From contig JAKSIF010000010.1 of the NCBI GenBank assembly GCA_024398965.1, positions 25,847 to 89,846 on the forward strand: 64,000 nt of DNA, in the 5' to 3' direction. The stretch comes from Fibrobacter sp. GTDB taxonomy: Bacteria; Fibrobacterota; Fibrobacteria; Fibrobacterales; Fibrobacteraceae. The notes under the pieces are model-generated. The model made no database searches, was not told where the DNA came from, and worked only from the letters and a program-made list of their open reading frames with translations. The position numbers and the translations under genes are program-made. This document shows positions 54,120 to 63,447 of this stretch, one piece after another (within the stretch, counting starts at the first letter, position 1; every line of letters starts with the position of its first letter).

Positions 54120-56168
54120 CTAGTCTAAAAGCCAGTCGCCAAAGCTGGCGTCAGAAGGCATTCTCCAGTCGGCGCGGGGAGACAAACTGATGGTACCTAC
54201 CTTGGGGCCATCGGGAATGCAGCTACGCTTGAACTGCTGGGTAAAGAAGCGGCGTACAAAGAGTTTCAAGCAGCGTTCCAGTTCTTCGTCTGGATATTTG
54301 GCAGGAACCGCGACTCCGTTTTCCGTGGTGGCACCAAAGGCCTTCTTCGCCAGGAACAGCATCTTTGCAGGCTCCGCACCGTACTTCGCAAAATGGTACA
54401 GGTAGAAATCGTGGATTTCGTAGGCGCCAAGAATGGATTCGGTCTTCTGGGCAATCTGGCCGTTGGCGTCGGCAGGCAGAAGTTCCGGAGAAACAGGCGT
54501 ATCCAAGATGTCGCGAAGTACGACAGCCAAGGCATCAGCCGTCTTTTCCTTAGGAATAAAACTACGGGCGCGATCGGCGTACCAGGCAACCACATGGCGG
54601 ACCAGCGTTTTCGGGATGTCGCAGTTTACCGCATACATGGACATGTGATCCGCATTGTAAGTGCTCCAGCCCAAGGCGATTTCAGAAAGGTCGCCGGTAC
54701 CTACCACAATGCCGCCTTCCTTGTTGGCAACGTCCATCAAGATCTGGGTGCGTTCGCGGGCCTGGACATTTTCGTAGGTCACGTTCAGTACAGCAGGATC
54801 ATGACCGATGTCGCTGAAGTGCTGCATGCAGGCGTCCTTGATGGACACGGTGCGCAGTTCAACGCCCAAAAGGTTTGCCATTTCCACCGCATTGTTCTTG
54901 GTGCGGTTGGTAGTTCCAAAGCCGGGCATAGTCAGCACCAGGATTTCGGAAGCAGGGCGCTTCAGAAGCTTGAAGGTTTCGGCAATTACCAACAAAGCCA
55001 AAGTGGAATCAAGACCGCCACTCAAGCCCACAACGGCGCGCTTGGAATGGGACGCTTCTATACGCTTAGCGAGACCCGCGCACTGGATGTTAAAAATTTC
55101 CTTGCAGTTGGCATCACGAGCTTCAATATTTCCCGGAACAAAGGGCGTGGGGCAAACATAACGATACTTGAGCGCATCAACGTTTTCACCCGCAGCGATT
55201 TCCGGCAACGGACCAAATTCCGCAGCTGTAGCAAAGTAAGGCGTTGCGTCAAAGTCCTGGAAAGAACCTTCGCTCAGGCGCTGCATATTCAAGCGCTGCA
55301 CATCAACATCTGCGTAAATGATTTCGGAATCACGGCCATAGGTCTTACTTTCAGCCAACATACTTCCGTTTTCAGAAATCATCAGGTGACCGCTGAACAC
55401 CATGTCGGTGGTGGATTCCTGAACGCCGGCGGAGGCATAGACGTAGGCCGCCATGCAGCGAGCGGACTGGTTCATCACCAGGTTGCGGCGGTAGTCACCC
55501 TTGCCTACCAGAGCATCACTGGCGGAAAGATTCAAAATGACGTTGGCACCAGCCAGGGCAAGTTCACCACTGGGAGGCATGGGAGTCCAAAGGTCTTCGC
55601 AAAGTTCAACGCCGAAGCAGATTTCAGAGCCGGCACTTTCTGCGGAGCATCCACTTGCAGCAACACCATCACCAACGGAACTTACGCCACTGCGAATAAA
55701 ATTGGTTACAGGCACTTCACCAAAGCCAGGGAAATCCCAGGTAATGCGGTCGGCAGAATTCAGCAGATCGCGACCGCTATTGAAGTGACGTTTCTCGTAG
55801 AATTCACGCTGGTTAGGCAAATGAATTTTCGGGGTCACCGCAATCAAATGACCGCGCTGAACAAAGGCGGCACAGTTATAAAGGCGACCAAACATGCGGA
55901 GGGGCAAGCCCACAGCAACAATCATGTCGGAATCGGCAAAAGCATCTGCAATTTTCTGCAGGCTTGCATATGCATTCTTCAACAGCAGTTCCTGGTGGAA
56001 CAGGTCGCTACAGGTGTAGCCTGTAATGCAAAGTTCCGGGAACACCGTAACGGCGGCACCCTCATTTAGAGCAGTCTTACCGCAGCGAATAATTTCTGCG
56101 GTATTAAAAGCAGTATCCGCAACCTTCAGGTTGGGGCAGACAGAAGCAAATCGATAAAATCCGAACAT
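54120..56168 (-). CDS. nadE: Glutamine-dependent NAD+ synthetase
   Basis: NadE amidates nicotinate adenine dinucleotide to NAD+, taking ammonia from glutamine. The 682-aa protein joins an N-terminal nitrilase-type glutaminase (Glu45 in VFPELCITGY, Lys114 in TPKIHLPN, Cys190 in GVELCEDLW) to a synthetase domain with the PP-loop GLSGGLDSTLAL and GTGDLSEIALGWSTYN. Length matches the two-domain form. TATATT-TAAGCC directly precedes the ATG with no Shine-Dalgarno. The regulator's terminator T-run runs into this -10 box. Confidence 0.97.
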   Translation of the reverse strand: MFGFYRFASVCPNLKVADTAFNTAEIIRCGKTALNEGAAVTVFPELCITGYTCSDLFHQELLLKNAYASLQKIADAFADSDMIVAVGLPLRMFGRLYNCAAFVQRGHLIAVTPKIHLPNQREFYEKRHFNSGRDLLNSADRITWDFPGFGEVPVTNFIRSGVSSVGDGVAASGCSAESAGSEICFGVELCEDLWTPMPPSGELALAGANVILNLSASDALVGKGDYRRNLVMNQSARCMAAYVYASAGVQESTTDMVFSGHLMISENGSMLAESKTYGRDSEIIYADVDVQRLNMQRLSEGSFQDFDATPYFATAAEFGPLPEIAAGENVDALKYRYVCPTPFVPGNIEARDANCKEIFNIQCAGLAKRIEASHSKRAVVGLSGGLDSTLALLVIAETFKLLKRPASEILVLTMPGFGTTNRTKNNAVEMANLLGVELRTVSIKDACMQHFSDIGHDPAVLNVTYENVQARERTQILMDVANKEGGIVVGTGDLSEIALGWSTYNADHMSMYAVNCDIPKTLVRHVVAWYADRARSFIPKEKTADALAVVLRDILDTPVSPELLPADANGQIAQKTESILGAYEIHDFYLYHFAKYGAEPAKMLFLAKKAFGATTENGVAVPAKYPDEELERCLKLFVRRFFTQQFKRSCIPDGPKVGTISLSPRADWRMPSDASFGDWLLD

Positions 56169-56174
56169 GGCTTA

Positions 56175-56210
56175 AATATAAAAAAAGAACGCAAGACTAA
56201 CTTGCGTTCT
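56175..56210 (-). terminator. Terminator of the sigma-54 activator gene, merging with the nadE -10 box
   Basis: AGAACGCAAG and CTTGCGTTCT (56186-56210) form the stem around TTAGT on the minus strand, with TTTTTT running into TATATT. Confidence 0.85.
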
Positions 56211-56290
56211 AGATTCTTCGACTACGCTCTACGAGCTTCGCTCAGAATGACATTCTTGATTCTAGAGCTTTGTTCAGAATGACATCCTCG
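56209..56290. repeat. TCTAGATTCTTCGAC...CAGAATGACA repeat, one full and one partial copy
   Basis: CTAGATTCTTCGACTACGC and GAGCTTCGCTCAGAATGACA are followed by a second TTCTAGAGCTTTGTTCAGAATGACA. Same family as 45879. Confidence 0.6.
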
Positions 56291-56307
56291 CGAGCGCCAT
56301 CTATCAT

Positions 56308-57828
56308 TTACTTGCTAGACTTGATTCCCAGCTTGTTCATGCGGTAGTTCATCATGCGGGGGCTTACGCCCAGCTCGCGGCCTGCAGCAGAAAGGTTTCC
56401 GTTGTGGCGCTTGATGGCTTCGGTGATCAGCTCGCGTTCGTAGTTGTTCATCATTACGTCCAGCGGAGCGCTCTTCATTTCTGCAGAAATCACAGAACCG
56501 GTGCTCAAGCTTGTCTGCAACGAAGGCGGCAAGTTGTAGCTGTGCACGCAGTCGTCGCTTGCCGTAAGCACGGCACGTTCCATGCAGTTTTCAAGTTCAC
56601 GGACGTTACCTGGCCAATGATAGCTCATGAGCAAGTTGATGGCGGTTGTAGACAAACGAGCCACCTTCTTGTTGTAGCGCAAGTTCATCTTTTCGATGAA
56701 ATGTTCTGCCAGCAAGATAATGTCGCTCTGGCGCTTTGCCAAGTCCGGCATGGAAATCGGGAAAATGTTCAAGCGGTAGAACAAGTCTTCGCGGAACAGT
56801 TTCTTTTCCATCAATTCTTCGAGATTGCGGCTGGTTGCTGCAAGGAAGCGCACGTCGGAATGAAGTTCTTCGTTACTGCCCACGCGGCTGAAAGTCTTTT
56901 CCTGCAAGAAGCGGAGCAACTTCACCTGGGTCTGCATGGTCAAATCACCAATTTCATCCAGGAACAAAGTACCACCATTTGCAGCCTCTGCACGGCCAAT
57001 TCTGCGGTTCACTGCACCAGTGAACGCACCCTTTTCGTGACCGAAAAGTTCGCTTTCCACCAGGTTCTCGGGAAGGGCGGCGCAGTTCAAGGTAATGAAG
57101 GGTTTGTCCTTACGGCCGGACATATTCACGATGGCGCGGGCGATCATTTCCTTACCGGTACCGCTTCCACCGCGGATGAGCACCGTGGCATCGGAAGGAG
57201 CCACTTGGCGAACCTGTTCGTAGACAATCTGCATTTCGCGGCAGTTGCCCACCAGGTCGGAAGGATTGTTGCTGAGCATGTCGCGGAGCTTGCGGTTTTC
57301 TTCGCGAAGGGCATCTTGCTCAGCGTGCATTTCGATGCATTCGTTGGCAGCATCACCAGTGATGTTGGCGATAATTTCCAGAAGAGCTACGTCGCGGTCC
57401 AGATCCGTAGCGCCGTCCACCGGGCGGTCCACAGAAAGAGTACCGATCAAATCTTCGTCATGAATCAGAGGTACGCAAATAAAGGCCACCTGGCTATCGT
57501 AATTACGGGAGCCGGTACGGTTCAAAAAGCGGGAATCCTTGCGCAGGTCCGGAATCACATGGCTGCGGCGAGTTTCTGCCACATGGCCCGTAATACCTTC
57601 ACCAATATGATACTGGCCCAGCTGCTTTTCGGCATCATCCAACCCGTGGGAGGATTCAATCTTCAGGGTATCCCCAAAACGCAGCGTAAAGGTGCCGCGG
57701 AGCATACCGAGTTCCGAATCCAGAATGGACAGAACGTTGGACAGGAGCTTTTCCACGTTACGTTCGTGGATAATGGCTGCACTGATCTTCTGAATAACAG
57801 CAATTTCTGGGCCGATTGGTTGTTTCAT
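56308..57828 (-). CDS. NifA/NorR-type sigma-54 transcriptional activator
   Basis: Bacterial enhancer-binding proteins hydrolyse ATP to open sigma-54 promoters. The 506-aa protein has a GAF sensor domain (~20-165), a AAA+ domain with Walker A GGSGTGKE (220-227), GAFTGA (267-272) that contacts sigma-54, and LFLDEIGDL, then a Fis-type helix-turn-helix (~470-500). The order is that of NifA and NorR, but no nif or nitric-oxide genes are near. Its own sigma-70-type promoter (TTGACT-17-TACATT) is overlapped by the same palindrome found upstream of dapF, suggesting it represses itself and controls the dap genes. The GAF ligand is unknown. Confidence 0.93.
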   Translation of the reverse strand: MKQPIGPEIAVIQKISAAIIHERNVEKLLSNVLSILDSELGMLRGTFTLRFGDTLKIESSHGLDDAEKQLGQYHIGEGITGHVAETRRSHVIPDLRKDSRFLNRTGSRNYDSQVAFICVPLIHDEDLIGTLSVDRPVDGATDLDRDVALLEIIANITGDAANECIEMHAEQDALREENRKLRDMLSNNPSDLVGNCREMQIVYEQVRQVAPSDATVLIRGGSGTGKEMIARAIVNMSGRKDKPFITLNCAALPENLVESELFGHEKGAFTGAVNRRIGRAEAANGGTLFLDEIGDLTMQTQVKLLRFLQEKTFSRVGSNEELHSDVRFLAATSRNLEELMEKKLFREDLFYRLNIFPISMPDLAKRQSDIILLAEHFIEKMNLRYNKKVARLSTTAINLLMSYHWPGNVRELENCMERAVLTASDDCVHSYNLPPSLQTSLSTGSVISAEMKSAPLDVMMNNYERELITEAIKRHNGNLSAAGRELGVSPRMMNYRMNKLGIKSSK

Positions 57829-57853
57829 AGGAGTCTCTTGGTTCGGAATCTGA

Positions 57854-57892
57854 TTTTACATAAAATGTAAAATAAGTTTTTTTCTAAGTCAA
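57854..57892 (-). promoter_or_regulatory. Promoter and operator of the sigma-54 activator gene
   Basis: TTGACT (57892-57887) and TACATT (57869-57864) are 17 bp apart. The perfect palindrome TTTTACA-TAAAA-TGTAAAA (57854-57872) covers the -10. The -35 lies 8 nt beyond the dapL stop. Confidence 0.65.
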
Positions 57893-57899
57893 CTTATTT

Positions 57900-59108
57900 T
57901 TAAAGTTTTTCCTTAATACGCTTCAAGGCCACCTTGGTCTGTTCGTGGTCGCCGAAGGCGGTCAAGCGGAAGTAACCTTCGCCGCAGGGACCGAAGCCCG
58001 AGCCCGGGGTACCCACCACTTCGCAAGTGCCAAGGAGGCGATCGAAGAAGTCAAAGGACTTTTCGCCTTCGGGCAGTTTCCACCAGATGTAGGGAGCGTG
58101 TTCGCCACCAAATACGGTGTAGCCGGCGGCGGTGAGCTCGGTGCGGATCATGGCAGCGGTGTCCATGTAGCCCTTGATCACGGCCTTGGTCTGTTCCCAG
58201 CCAACGGGAGTGTAGATGGCTTCGGCGGCGCGCTGAACCACGTAGTTCACGCCGTTAAACTTGGTGCACTGACGGCGATTCCACATGGCGCGGAGCTTGC
58301 CCAGTTCGTGAGGAACGATGGTGTAAGCGCAACGGACGCCGGTAAAGCCAGCGGTCTTACTGAAGCTGCGGAACTCGATAGCGCAAGTGCGGGCGCCAGG
58401 GATTTCGTAAATGGAGTGAGGCAGGGATTCATCCTGGATGTAGCAGTTGTAAGCACCATCGAAGAGGATGAGAGCGCCAGTTTCGTTGGCGTAGTCCACG
58501 AACTTCTGGAGCGTTTCGCGGCTAAGCACGGTGCCAGTCGGGTTGTTGGGGCTGCACAGGTAAATCAGCTGCACCGGGTTCTTGGGAAGGTCCGGCTGGA
58601 AATTGTTTTCGGCAGTAGAAGCCAGGTAGGTAACTTCAGAGAAGTGGCCATCGTCCTGCATAAAGCCGGTACGGCCAGCCATCACGTTGGAATCCAGGTA
58701 GACAGGATAAACCGGGTCGGGAATAGCGATCTTTACGTCGGCGGCAAAAAGTTCCTGGATGTTGGCCACGTCGCACTTGGAACCGTCACTGACGAACACA
58801 TCGTCTGGATCCATTTCAACACCGCGGGGAGTGTATTCGCCACGGATGATGGCTTCGCGCAAGAAGTCGTAACCCTGTTCCGGACCGTAACCGCGGAAGG
58901 TGTCCTTACAGGCCATTTCGTCAACAGCCTTGTGCATGGCTTCAATAGCGGCAGGGATAATGGGAGTGGTCACGTCGCCGATACCCAGACGGATAATGTC
59001 GGCATTGGCGTGGGTGCCCTGGTATTCCTTGATCTTCTTGGCGATGGTAGAGAAAAGGTAGCTGCCAGGAAGACGATCGTAAAATGGATTAATGATGGAT
59101 TCGTTCAT
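57900..59108 (-). CDS. dapL: LL-diaminopimelate aminotransferase
   Basis: DapL makes LL-diaminopimelate from tetrahydrodipicolinate in one step with glutamate, bypassing the acyl-blocked DapC/D/E route. The 402-aa fold-type I PLP enzyme has schiff-base Lys251 in FRSFSKTAGFTGVR, NNPTGT, FDGAYNCYI and RGYGPEQGYDFLREAI, matching DapL rather than other class I aminotransferases. It lies between dapF and the sigma-54 activator gene, all on one strand; the 160-bp gap from dapF contains a repeat but no clear terminator. Confidence 0.95.
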   Translation of the reverse strand: MNESIINPFYDRLPGSYLFSTIAKKIKEYQGTHANADIIRLGIGDVTTPIIPAAIEAMHKAVDEMACKDTFRGYGPEQGYDFLREAIIRGEYTPRGVEMDPDDVFVSDGSKCDVANIQELFAADVKIAIPDPVYPVYLDSNVMAGRTGFMQDDGHFSEVTYLASTAENNFQPDLPKNPVQLIYLCSPNNPTGTVLSRETLQKFVDYANETGALILFDGAYNCYIQDESLPHSIYEIPGARTCAIEFRSFSKTAGFTGVRCAYTIVPHELGKLRAMWNRRQCTKFNGVNYVVQRAAEAIYTPVGWEQTKAVIKGYMDTAAMIRTELTAAGYTVFGGEHAPYIWWKLPEGEKSFDFFDRLLGTCEVVGTPGSGFGPCGEGYFRLTAFGDHEQTKVALKRIKEKL

Positions 59109-59180
59109 AATTTAGATTCCAGGTTTCAGGCTCGAGGCCCGAGGATTTTTTGTTTATAAACTTTCGATAATAGAGTTTTT

Positions 59181-59270
59181 AATGAAGAATGAAGTGTGAA
59201 AGATGAAGAATGTTTTAACCACGCGCCGAAGGCGCCATTCTTTTCATTTTTAATACTTCATCTTTCATTT
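59181..59270. repeat. Heptad-armed hairpin repeat between dapF and dapL
   Basis: AATGAAGAATGAAG and AAGATGAAG face TTTTCATTTTTAATACTTCATCTTTCATTT around a GCGCC-GAA-GGCGC core (59223-59235). Confidence 0.7.
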
Positions 59271-60126
59271 AATAAAGTCCGGTAAAGCATTCCTTCGCGG
59301 GGCCGGTCATAAGGACAGAGCCGCCTTCTTCGTGCTTGATGTGGAGGGTTCCGCCATCCAGAATCACGTCGGATTCAAGGCCTACGCGGTTTGTGCGCTG
59401 GGCTGCTACCAAAGTGGCGCAACTGCCGGTGCCACAAGCCATGGTAATGCCACAACCGCGTTCCCACACGCGCATACGGATCTTGCCCGGTTCCAGCACC
59501 TGGGCGAATTCAATGTTGCAGCGGTCCGGGAACTGCTTATCATGTTCCAGAACGGGGCCCCAGTTTTCCAGTTCCACCTTGTCGATGTCATCCACGAAAA
59601 TCACCGTGTGGGGGTTACCCATGGAAACCGTTTCGCCGGTAAAGTCAAAAGTATTTGCAGTCAGCTTGATGGTGCCCAAAAAATCGCGGGGAGCACCCAT
59701 ATCCACACAGACACGGCCATCGTCCAGAATGGTGGGCTTGATCAGGCCGCTCTTGGTGTGCAAAACAAAAGAAGTCCCGTTGCCGAGGCCACGAGACACA
59801 ATAAACTTCGCAACGCAACGGGTGGCATTACCGCACATGGCAGCTTCGGAACCGTCGGCGTTAAAGATGCGCATCTCGAAATCGACGCCGTTACCCTTGC
59901 CGTCGCTAGTTGCACGAATATCCTTTTCGGCCACCACGTATTCTTCGGAACTCTTCAGGGGAGTCACCACCACCACGCCATCGGCACCAATACCGAAGCG
60001 ACGGTCGCAAAGTTCAATGACACGCTGCTCCAGGTCCTTGCCCAGAGTCATATCGAAAGATTCACCCGGTTCTACCAAAACAAAGTCGTTTCCCAGGCCA
60101 GTCCACTTAGAAAATTTCAAAGACAT
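59269..60126 (-). CDS. dapF: Diaminopimelate epimerase
   Basis: DapF converts LL- to meso-diaminopimelate for lysine and peptidoglycan. The 285-aa protein has the two-fold symmetric fold with catalytic Cys98 (AAMCGNATRC) and Cys231 (MACGTGSCATL). It follows a sigma-54-type promoter and two upstream palindromes; AAGGAT precedes the ATG. With dapL downstream it may supply the last two steps before DAP branches to cell wall and lysine. Confidence 0.96.
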   Translation of the reverse strand: MSLKFSKWTGLGNDFVLVEPGESFDMTLGKDLEQRVIELCDRRFGIGADGVVVVTPLKSSEEYVVAEKDIRATSDGKGNGVDFEMRIFNADGSEAAMCGNATRCVAKFIVSRGLGNGTSFVLHTKSGLIKPTILDDGRVCVDMGAPRDFLGTIKLTANTFDFTGETVSMGNPHTVIFVDDIDKVELENWGPVLEHDKQFPDRCNIEFAQVLEPGKIRMRVWERGCGITMACGTGSCATLVAAQRTNRVGLESDVILDGGTLHIKHEEGGSVLMTGPAKECFTGLY

Positions 60127-60156
60127 AAATTGTAATCCTTATTTTCGCCCTAATAA

Positions 60157-60172
60157 AGCAAAAAACATGCCA
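60157..60172 (-). promoter_or_regulatory. Sigma-54 promoter of dapF
   Basis: On the minus strand TGGCATG-TTTT-TTGCT matches the consensus TGGCAYR-N4-TTGCW. GG sits at -25/-24 and GC at -13/-12 relative to a start at ~60146 (a G), leaving a 19-nt leader. Confidence 0.8.
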
Positions 60173-60173
60173 C

Positions 60174-60192
60174 TTTTACATTTTCAGTAAAA
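60174..60192. promoter_or_regulatory. Degenerate palindrome beside the dapF -24 box
   Basis: TTTTACA-TTTTC-AGTAAAA has one mismatch to the family. It is part of a longer inverted repeat, GCCACTTTTAC/GTAAAAGTGGC (60169-60197), adjoining the promoter, so it may act as a brake rather than an enhancer. Confidence 0.5.
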
Positions 60193-60254
60193 GTGGCGAT
60201 TTCGTTAAAATTTCAGCGACTTGCGCCTATTCCAGAATTTCAAGATTTGAAAGA

Positions 60255-60304
60255 TTTTACAATTTGTGTAAACACAATGATTTCGTTTTACACAAAATGT
60301 AAAA
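60255..60304. promoter_or_regulatory. Two upstream activator sites for dapF
   Basis: TTTTACA-ATTTG-TGTAAAC (60255-60273) and TTTTACA-CAAAA-TGTAAAA (60286-60304) have centres 31 bp apart (three helical turns) and lie 118 and 149 bp upstream of the predicted dapF start, the usual distance for enhancer-binding proteins. Confidence 0.7.
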
Positions 60305-60318
60305 TGCTGTTCAAGCCA

Positions 60319-60357
60319 TAAAAAAATCCTCCGATTTTTTCGGAGGATTCATTTTTT
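60319..60357 (-). terminator. Terminator after the OmpA-type gene
   Basis: Minus strand GAATCCTCCGA and TCGGAGGATT form the stem around AAAAAA, then TTTTTT. Confidence 0.85.
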
Positions 60358-60370
60358 GTCCTGCTATACT

Positions 60371-62242
60371 TTACTGAGCATCATCATCATCGTTCTTCTG
60401 GAACGGGATAAGTTCCACACGACGGTTCATTGCTCGACCTTTCTTGGTCTTGTTGTCTGCAACCGGTTTATCCGGGCCATAACCTGCAGCTCTCAGACGA
60501 TCAGAAGAAATTCCATTTTCAATGAAATAATCCACCACGGCCTGGGCTCGATCCTGAGACAACTTTCTATTCAGTTCTGCGGAACCGACATTATCAGTAT
60601 GTCCCTGAATTTCGAGGTTGGCCACAGGAATCTTCTTAAGGAGAGCCACGATATCATTCAGAGTTCTATAGCTCTTCTTGTTGATCTTGGCAGAGCCTGT
60701 CTGGAACTGAATACCCTTCTTCAAGTTATCCAGGTCTTCCTTCTTGTTCAGCGGGCAGCCTTTCTTATTCACCTTGATGCCAGGCAAAGTATTGGGGCAC
60801 TTGTCCTGATAGTCAGGAACTCCGTCGCCATCGGTATCCATGGGGCATCCAGTCGTATCGACTTCAATGCCCTTCGGAGTATTGGGGCACTTGTCCATTT
60901 CATCAGAAACGCCATCGCCATCAGCATCGGCAGGGCAGCCCACGGAATCCACAGCCACGCCCGGCTTGGTGTTGGGGCACCTATCCTGATAATCCGGAAC
61001 TCCGTCGCCATCAAAGTCAAGGGGACAGCCATCCGAGCCAACCTGGATTCCTTCCGGAGTGTTGGGGCATTTGTCAAGGCTATCGACAACGCCATCACCG
61101 TCTCGGTCAAGAACCTGTTGAATAACGGTATCTCTTACAACTACCGTATCAGCGGCAGTAACGGTAACAGTATCATGAACAACAACGGTGTCAGGCAAGC
61201 CCTGCGGGCACTCGCGTTCCGGAGCCTTTTCTGCACCACCGAAGGAAATGGTCAGCAAGCCGGTAAAGGCATAGGTAACCGTGGGAACATAACCATAGGA
61301 CTTTCGGTGACCCTTCTGGTCTACATAATGAAGGGTGTAGTCCTCAATATTTTCCATTTCCTTGTCGCGGTTATATCCTACTCGCATCATACGGGGAGAC
61401 AAGTCAAGACCGCCGGCCATTTCAATATTGTAGGGCAAGTGAAGTCTCAAACCCGGAGTCACAAGCATAGGATCTTCAAAGAAGTCAAGAGGCATGCCGT
61501 TGTTCTCGACACGGAATTCTCCGGAGTATTCCAGGAAGGCTGTAATCCACTTGGCCCAATCCCAGTCAAAACCTGTGCTGTAGACCAAGGTATTGGAACC
61601 TTCATTAGCATACATCATACCAGCGCTGATATTCCAGCGAATAGGAATGTCCAGCTTGCCGAAGTCCAAGGATGCGATGGCAGTAGCACCCACGACAACT
61701 TCGTCTGCGGTATAGGCGTTGGTAGTACCATCACCGCGAATATACCAGGCATGGCGAGGACGAAGTCCCAAAGCCTTTCGGCCAATGGGCAGGTATACAT
61801 CGAATTGAGCAGCCAAGCTAAGCACGCTGGAATCGCTTATGAAAGGAGCTCTGACCTTGGTCCAGATGTCAAGATCGCCCTGGCGGATATTGCTAGTCGC
61901 CTGCAAGTAACCATCTGCATAGGAACGGTCATAGTTGATGTTGAAAGCAACACCCCCATCTACATAATCAGAAAGACCTACAGCCACAAAAAAGTTACCC
62001 GTAGCAGAAAGTTTAAAATGTTTAAGTTTTTTTCTTTCTGCATCATCATAAAAAACGCCATTTCGAGCCAAGGCCCAAGGGTCAAAGGAGACGTTACCAC
62101 CGGTACCACCGATAAAGCGCCACTGCCCCAAACTTTTGGCATTTTGCTGGTGGATACCATCAGATCCACCCATGAGACCTGTCTGCGCCGATGCTAGTAC
62201 AGACAAGCATAACACTATGAATAATATGGACTTACGTACCAT
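60371..62242 (-). CDS. OmpA-family protein with thrombospondin type-3 repeats
   Basis: The 623-aa protein has a signal peptide, an N-terminal outer-membrane barrel-like region (~25-360), a valine-rich VVVHDTVTVT spacer, then four calcium-binding TSP3-type repeats (DxDGDGVPD...CPNT, ~390-520) and a C-terminal OmpA domain (~525-620) with the peptidoglycan-binding signature EIQGHTDNVGSAELNRKLSQDRAQAV. It should tether the outer membrane to peptidoglycan. The end is acidic (KNDDDDAQ). AAGGACA precedes the ATG. Near-identical TSP3 repeats at DNA level may allow copy-number change. Confidence 0.93.
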   Translation of the reverse strand: MVRKSILFIVLCLSVLASAQTGLMGGSDGIHQQNAKSLGQWRFIGGTGGNVSFDPWALARNGVFYDDAERKKLKHFKLSATGNFFVAVGLSDYVDGGVAFNINYDRSYADGYLQATSNIRQGDLDIWTKVRAPFISDSSVLSLAAQFDVYLPIGRKALGLRPRHAWYIRGDGTTNAYTADEVVVGATAIASLDFGKLDIPIRWNISAGMMYANEGSNTLVYSTGFDWDWAKWITAFLEYSGEFRVENNGMPLDFFEDPMLVTPGLRLHLPYNIEMAGGLDLSPRMMRVGYNRDKEMENIEDYTLHYVDQKGHRKSYGYVPTVTYAFTGLLTISFGGAEKAPERECPQGLPDTVVVHDTVTVTAADTVVVRDTVIQQVLDRDGDGVVDSLDKCPNTPEGIQVGSDGCPLDFDGDGVPDYQDRCPNTKPGVAVDSVGCPADADGDGVSDEMDKCPNTPKGIEVDTTGCPMDTDGDGVPDYQDKCPNTLPGIKVNKKGCPLNKKEDLDNLKKGIQFQTGSAKINKKSYRTLNDIVALLKKIPVANLEIQGHTDNVGSAELNRKLSQDRAQAVVDYFIENGISSDRLRAAGYGPDKPVADNKTKKGRAMNRRVELIPFQKNDDDDAQ

Positions 62243-62412
62243 AAAGAATTGTCCTTCTTAAATAATTCCGCGCCAAATTTAAAAAAACACGTCCTTCTTT
62301 CAAAGACTTGTTATTCTTCTTACATGAAATTTTCCTTGTCAAAATGTCAACAAATGCTTGAAAACGCCCCCTTGGTTGAACATATCCTATAAGATTTTCT
62401 ACATTTGGCCAC

Positions 62413-63333
62413 ATGAATTTAAAGGACCGCATTATTCGATCTACGGGTAAGAAGGCACCCTTCCGCCTAGTTCTTGTAGACATCACCAATACAATGAACG
62501 AAATCGGCGCAAAGCATGGCGCACAGTCTTACTCCCTGAAGTTGCTGGCAGAAACGGCAATTTCGTCCATTTTCTTGAGCAGCAGCCTCAAGATGAAGGG
62601 CACGGTAAGCGTAACCGCCACCTTCGGCGGTGAAATTTCCTACGCCAAGGCAGACACCAGTCCGCTCATCAGCCGCAAGGAAGACGAAGAATCCTACTAC
62701 TTTGTACGCGCCATGATTCCCCATGACGACCTGCAGGCAATCAAAGGCGACGAACCGGCCCTGATTCCCCAGACCTACCAGGTGGTAAAGCTGAACGAAT
62801 TTGGCAAGCGTGTTCATGAAAGTATGGTGCAGGCCGTCAGTGCCTCCATGGGACAGAACCTGGCAACCTACCTGTACCAGTCCGAACAGATTCTTTCTGC
62901 TGTTGGTATCGAAGCCCAATTCAACAAGCAGGACCCGAGCAAACTAGACTACGCCATCGGCTTTTATGTGGAAGCCTTCCCCGAAATGGAAGAAAAGGAC
63001 ACCACCATCCTGGAACAGGTGGTGCTGAACCTGCCCAAGTTCGCCGACATGTACGCCACCCAGCAGAGCGGTGGCAAGACCATGCTGGACGAACTGCTCT
63101 ACCAGTTCGAAGGTCCCTACGAAATCGAAGTCATCAAGGAATTCGGCGCCAAGGCATTCTGCCCCTGCAGCAAGGAACGCACCATCAGTTCCCTGGCAGC
63201 CCTGCCCATCAACGACTTGAAGGATCTTGAAAAGGAAGGCAAGGACCTGGAAATGATCTGCGACTTCTGCCGCACCAAGTACGTTGTAACCATCGACGAC
63301 TTAAGAAATTTGATTAAGGAAAGAGAAGTTTAA
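62413..63333 (+). CDS. hslO: Redox-regulated chaperone Hsp33
   Basis: Hsp33 is activated by disulfide formation under oxidative stress and holds unfolding proteins. The 306-aa protein has the N-terminal substrate-binding fold and the zinc-binding CPC (250-252) and CDFC (283-286) cysteines in the C-terminal switch. TTGAAC-18-TACATT is followed by TGGCCAC and the ATG with no Shine-Dalgarno, so the mRNA is probably leaderless. It is a stress protein in an organism expected to be a strict anaerobe. Confidence 0.96.
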   Translation: MNLKDRIIRSTGKKAPFRLVLVDITNTMNEIGAKHGAQSYSLKLLAETAISSIFLSSSLKMKGTVSVTATFGGEISYAKADTSPLISRKEDEESYYFVRAMIPHDDLQAIKGDEPALIPQTYQVVKLNEFGKRVHESMVQAVSASMGQNLATYLYQSEQILSAVGIEAQFNKQDPSKLDYAIGFYVEAFPEMEEKDTTILEQVVLNLPKFADMYATQQSGGKTMLDELLYQFEGPYEIEVIKEFGAKAFCPCSKERTISSLAALPINDLKDLEKEGKDLEMICDFCRTKYVVTIDDLRNLIKEREV

Positions 63334-63335
63334 AA

Positions 63336-63430
63336 TGAAAAAAAATGAAAGATGAAGGATGAAGAATTTTAGATTTCGCGGCTCCGCCGCCTAGTTTCAA
63401 TTTTTCACTTTTCATTTTTCATTGTTCACT
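63336..63430. repeat. Heptad-armed hairpin repeat between hslO and thrH
   Basis: ATGAAAGATGAAGGATGAAG faces TTTTTCACTTTTCATTTTTC around GCGGC-TCC-GCCGC (63378-63390). The core matches the copy at 22498 except for the loop. Confidence 0.75.
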
Positions 63431-63447
63431 AATTTTGAAGGATTTAT

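Noticed and set aside
56308..57828. Calling the sigma-54 activator NifA
   Set aside because: The GAF-AAA-Fis order fits NifA but also NorR and others, and no nitrogen-fixation gene is in the window.
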